DNA from: Aurantiacibacter sp. MUD11
GTDB lineage: Bacteria > Pseudomonadota > Alphaproteobacteria > Sphingomonadales > Sphingomonadaceae
Assembly (NCBI RefSeq): GCF_026967575.1
Contig: NZ_CP114054.1
Location: 2,666,001 to 2,730,000 of the forward strand
Direction of reading: 5' to 3'
DNA length: 64,000 bases
Shown: positions 61,569 to 64,000 of the stretch, piece after piece
How positions within the stretch are numbered: the stretch's first letter is position 1
Layout of the letters: every line of letters starts with the position of its first letter
The notes under the pieces: model-generated
Told to the model about the DNA's origin: nothing
Database searches by the model: none
Seen by the model: the letters and a program-made list of their open reading frames with translations, nothing else
Program-made: the position numbers and the translations under genes

Positions 61569-64000
61569 TCACCTTACCCGTGCAGGCGCCACGATCACCG
61601 CATTGGCCAGCAGCAGGTCCAGCCCGTCGAGGTAGCCACGCACGGTCGGGTCGTGGGCGAAGCCGATGGCGAGGCCGCGGCCGTTGGCTTCGGCGATCAT
61701 GTAGGGCTTCCAGGCCATCTGGCGGCGGTTCTCGTCCCACACGTAGCCCGATGCCACCAGCTCGTCCGCCGCGGCATAGCGCACCACGTTGACGCCGTCC
61801 GACAGGGTGAGCGGGGTGAGGATCAGCGAGCCATCGGCGAAGACCACCGGCGCGGAACCGTCGTAACCGGCGGCGAGGAAGTTCTCGCCATCGACCACGG
61901 TGTTCAGCATTGCGCCGGGCAGGGTGTCCGGACGGCGCGAGGGATCGACGATGGCCTCGCGATAGGTCGCCGCATCGGTGATGGCGGTGCCGGGCGCGGT
62001 ATCGCCTTCGTCCTCGTCGTCATCGGCCGGCTCGCCGCCCAGCACGGTCTCGCGCTTGGTCGAGAACAGCGCATCGTCCCCGCTGGCAAAGCTCGCCAGC
62101 GAGTCGCCGTAGGCTACCAGCACGCCGCCACCGCGCACGTAGCGCGCCAGCGCACCCTGTGCGGCGGAGGGCAGGTCGAAACTGTCGGGAACGATAATCA
62201 CGTCCCAGTCGGCCAGTTCGGCGCGGGCCACCGTGCCGCTGCGGATCGGTGCGACCGGCAGGCCGAAGCGCTGTTCGATCACATAGCGCGCGGCGCCGGC
62301 GGAGAGCGGCGACACGCCGTCATCCCACAGCATGGCCACGCGCGGCATGGCGAGGCGCACGAACTTGTCGCTGCCCAGGTTCGGCCCGTCATCCACCCAG
62401 CCGCTTTCCAGCGCTACCGTCTCGGCCCCGATCGAGCGGGCGAGGTCGGTGAGCTGCTGGCCCATGTCCGGGTTGTCGCCGCGCGAGAAGACCACCGTGC
62501 CGCGCGGGAACTCGCGGCCGTTGACGGTGAAGGCGGTGTCGGTGGAACGGCCCACCAGGCCGCCCTTCAACGCCTCTGCCACCAGCCGCACCTGGCCGCT
62601 GTCGGTCCACGGCACGGCGAGGCCGAAGGCCCCCGGCGACTGGGCCATGTCGGGGATGGAGGACCCGGCCTCCACCAGCGTTCCGGCTGCGGCGGAATTG
62701 CATTCGGCGACATCCAGCCCGCTCATCTGCCCGACAGACCATGCGGTGGTGTCGTAGATTTCGTGCGGCAGGTCGCTGGCGCGGCGTTCTTCCTGCCCGT
62801 CGATGAAGTCGGCCGGCAGCTCGACGTCGTCATCCAGCAGGCTGCGGATCAGGCGCGCGGTCGGCTGCCGCATGGAAATCGAGAGATAGCCCTGCGGGTA
62901 GGAGCGGCCACAGGCGCTGGCCGGGCCTTCCACACGGCCCACGGCGACGCCCTGGTGCGCCAGCCGGCGGGCCAGCGCTTCGGCGTTCCAGCGGCGGTCG
63001 GCCAGGTCGATCACGAACCAGCCGGTGCCCACCGCGCCTTGCGCGGCGCTGCGGCGATATTCGGCATAGTCGCGCAGGAACATGTCGGCATTGCGCGCCA
63101 CCGTTTCCGCCGTTGCCAGCGTGGTGACGAAGTGGTTGCGCACGCCCTCGGCATAGGTGAGCGTCTCGCCATTGCGGCGATCCCACACCAGCCCGCGGGC
63201 GGAGGACTGCTCGAAGGTCATCGCGATGGCGCCGTTCAGCGTCGGCCAGGTGTCACCATAGCCGGGATAGAAGGCGTCGAAGACCTCGCGGGTGAAATAG
63301 GGCACGCCAAGGCGATCCAGCCAGGCCGCGTTGTTGCGTCCCAGCAGGTCCTGCTTCTGCCGCTGGTCGGCGGTGATGTAGGGGTTGAAGGGATCGGCGC
63401 TGGGCGGGAAGAAATAGGTGTCGTCGCCGCTCATCTCGTGCGCGTCGACCAGCACCACCGGCTGCCAGTCGCGCACGGCGGCGACCTTGCCCTGCGTTTC
63501 CGGCTGGGTCAGCGCGAACCAGTCGCGATTCATGTCGAACAGGTAGTGGTTGAAGCGCCCGCCCGGCCACGGCTCGTCATGGCCGGCGGTATAGCGGTCG
63601 CCGAAGGGGGCGATCCCCAGCTGCTGGTAATAGCCGTTGGTGAAGCGCGCGCGGCCATCGGGGTTCTGCATCGGGTCGATGATCACCACCGAGTTGGACA
63701 GGATGGTGTCGACCAGCTCGTCACCCTGCGCGGCGAGCAGGTGGTAGGCCAGCACCAGCGCGGCATCCGAACTGCTGATCTCGTTGCCGTGCACGCCATA
63801 GGTGAGCCAGGTCACCGGCAGGCTGTCGGCGGCAGGGGCGCCGCCGGCGGCGATGCGTTGCATGTCGGCCTGGATGTCGTCGATCCGCGCCATGTTCGCT
63901 TCGCTGGTCAGGATGGCGTAGACCAGCGGGCGGCCTTCCCAGCTGCGTGCATATTCCACCAGTCGCATGCGTGCGGGGGCGGCCGCAGCCAGCGCCTGCA
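61569..64000 (-). CDS. Zinc carboxypeptidase, M14 family (partial, N-terminus beyond the window)
   Basis: At least 809 residues of an M14 metallopeptidase that runs off the right end of the window. The open frame continues upstream of the first Met at 63968 (residues ...AAAAPAR-MRLVEYARSWEGRPL), so that Met is internal and the signal peptide lies outside. Zinc ligands are in TYGVHGNEISS (His and Glu of HxxE) and LVDAHEMSGDDTYFF (the third His), with NPDGRARFTNGYY between. A long C-terminal extension (about 400-800) with a Gln-Gly-Asn rich glutamine-amidotransferase-like segment follows. It likely trims peptides in the periplasm. Confidence 0.88.
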   Translation of the reverse strand, partial: QALAAAAPARMRLVEYARSWEGRPLVYAILTSEANMARIDDIQADMQRIAAGGAPAADSLPVTWLTYGVHGNEISSSDAALVLAYHLLAAQGDELVDTILSNSVVIIDPMQNPDGRARFTNGYYQQLGIAPFGDRYTAGHDEPWPGGRFNHYLFDMNRDWFALTQPETQGKVAAVRDWQPVVLVDAHEMSGDDTYFFPPSADPFNPYITADQRQKQDLLGRNNAAWLDRLGVPYFTREVFDAFYPGYGDTWPTLNGAIAMTFEQSSARGLVWDRRNGETLTYAEGVRNHFVTTLATAETVARNADMFLRDYAEYRRSAAQGAVGTGWFVIDLADRRWNAEALARRLAHQGVAVGRVEGPASACGRSYPQGYLSISMRQPTARLIRSLLDDDVELPADFIDGQEERRASDLPHEIYDTTAWSVGQMSGLDVAECNSAAAGTLVEAGSSIPDMAQSPGAFGLAVPWTDSGQVRLVAEALKGGLVGRSTDTAFTVNGREFPRGTVVFSRGDNPDMGQQLTDLARSIGAETVALESGWVDDGPNLGSDKFVRLAMPRVAMLWDDGVSPLSAGAARYVIEQRFGLPVAPIRSGTVARAELADWDVIIVPDSFDLPSAAQGALARYVRGGGVLVAYGDSLASFASGDDALFSTKRETVLGGEPADDDEDEGDTAPGTAITDAATYREAIVDPSRRPDTLPGAMLNTVVDGENFLAAGYDGSAPVVFADGSLILTPLTLSDGVNVVRYAAADELVASGYVWDENRRQMAWKPYMIAEANGRGLAIGFAHDPTVRGYLDGLDLLLANAVIVAPARVR

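Noticed and set aside
1..64000. CRISPR arrays, insertion sequences, prophage or integrase genes
   Set aside because: No repeat-spacer pattern, transposase, integrase or phage structural motif was recognised on either strand.

Overview
The window is a dense, GC-rich chromosomal segment of an alphaproteobacterium, most likely order Sphingomonadales and probably an Erythrobacter-like genus. That placement is an inference from gene content: MucR/Ros regulator, DUF1489, a MEKHLA PAS protein, a Fur/Mur-type regulator beside mucR and plsC, class II DAHP synthase, many exported peptidases, and the run corC-ybeY-phoH / miaB-plsC-fur-mucR-rimI-tsaB-nfuA. I saw no phage, insertion sequence, integrase, CRISPR array or rRNA operon. 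It looks like core chromosome with a few accessory patches.

Layout. 1-10 kb: a DsbA-like protein (cut by the window start), dciA and mutY (divergent), a serine hydrolase-nudC-FrnE run, DUF1489, a cyclase-family lipoprotein, a small lipoprotein (family 1), PilZ, mgtE and a cyclophilin. 10-21.5 kb: mostly minus-strand housekeeping, namely a SnoaL-like exported protein, a LysR regulator, corC, ybeY, phoH, miaB, plsC, fur, mucR, rimI, tsaB, a nitroreductase and nfuA. 21.5-31 kb: an M16 peptidase, class II DAHP synthase, a MASE1-PAS-GGDEF cyclase that appears split by a one-base frameshift, the ergothioneine pair egtB-egtD, and an aspartic protease. 31-44 kb: two MFS carriers, sulfatase, VOC protein, flippase, MscS channel, tRNA-Gln(TTG), a YghU-like GST, trhO-GST, DUF389 and ilvE. 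44-50.6 kb, the most accessory part: a second family-1 lipoprotein of unusual composition, a tight DUF3604-PPIase-HupE operon, a structured unit carrying an 18-codon ORF behind a near-perfect anti-16S match, and two tandem paralogous lipoproteins. 50.6-64 kb: tlyA, tspO, ubiK, an S9 peptidase, recO-leuB, a glycosyltransferase with a GtrA-like tail, the third family-1 lipoprotein, a PMT-type mannosyltransferase, metZ, apaG, a hairpin array and an M14 carboxypeptidase that runs off the window end.

Themes. Several genes bear on the cell envelope and periplasm: disulfide chemistry (DsbA, FrnE, YghU), exported peptidases (M16, S9, M14), lipoproteins, glycan transfer. Several bear on divalent metals (MgtE, CorC, ApaG, Fur, HupE). 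The best candidates for an undescribed system are the DUF3604-PPIase-HupE operon (an exported metal-dependent PHP-fold protein, a membrane-anchored foldase and a metal-permease-like protein in one transcript) and the small structured transcription unit next to it at about 49.1-49.35 kb.
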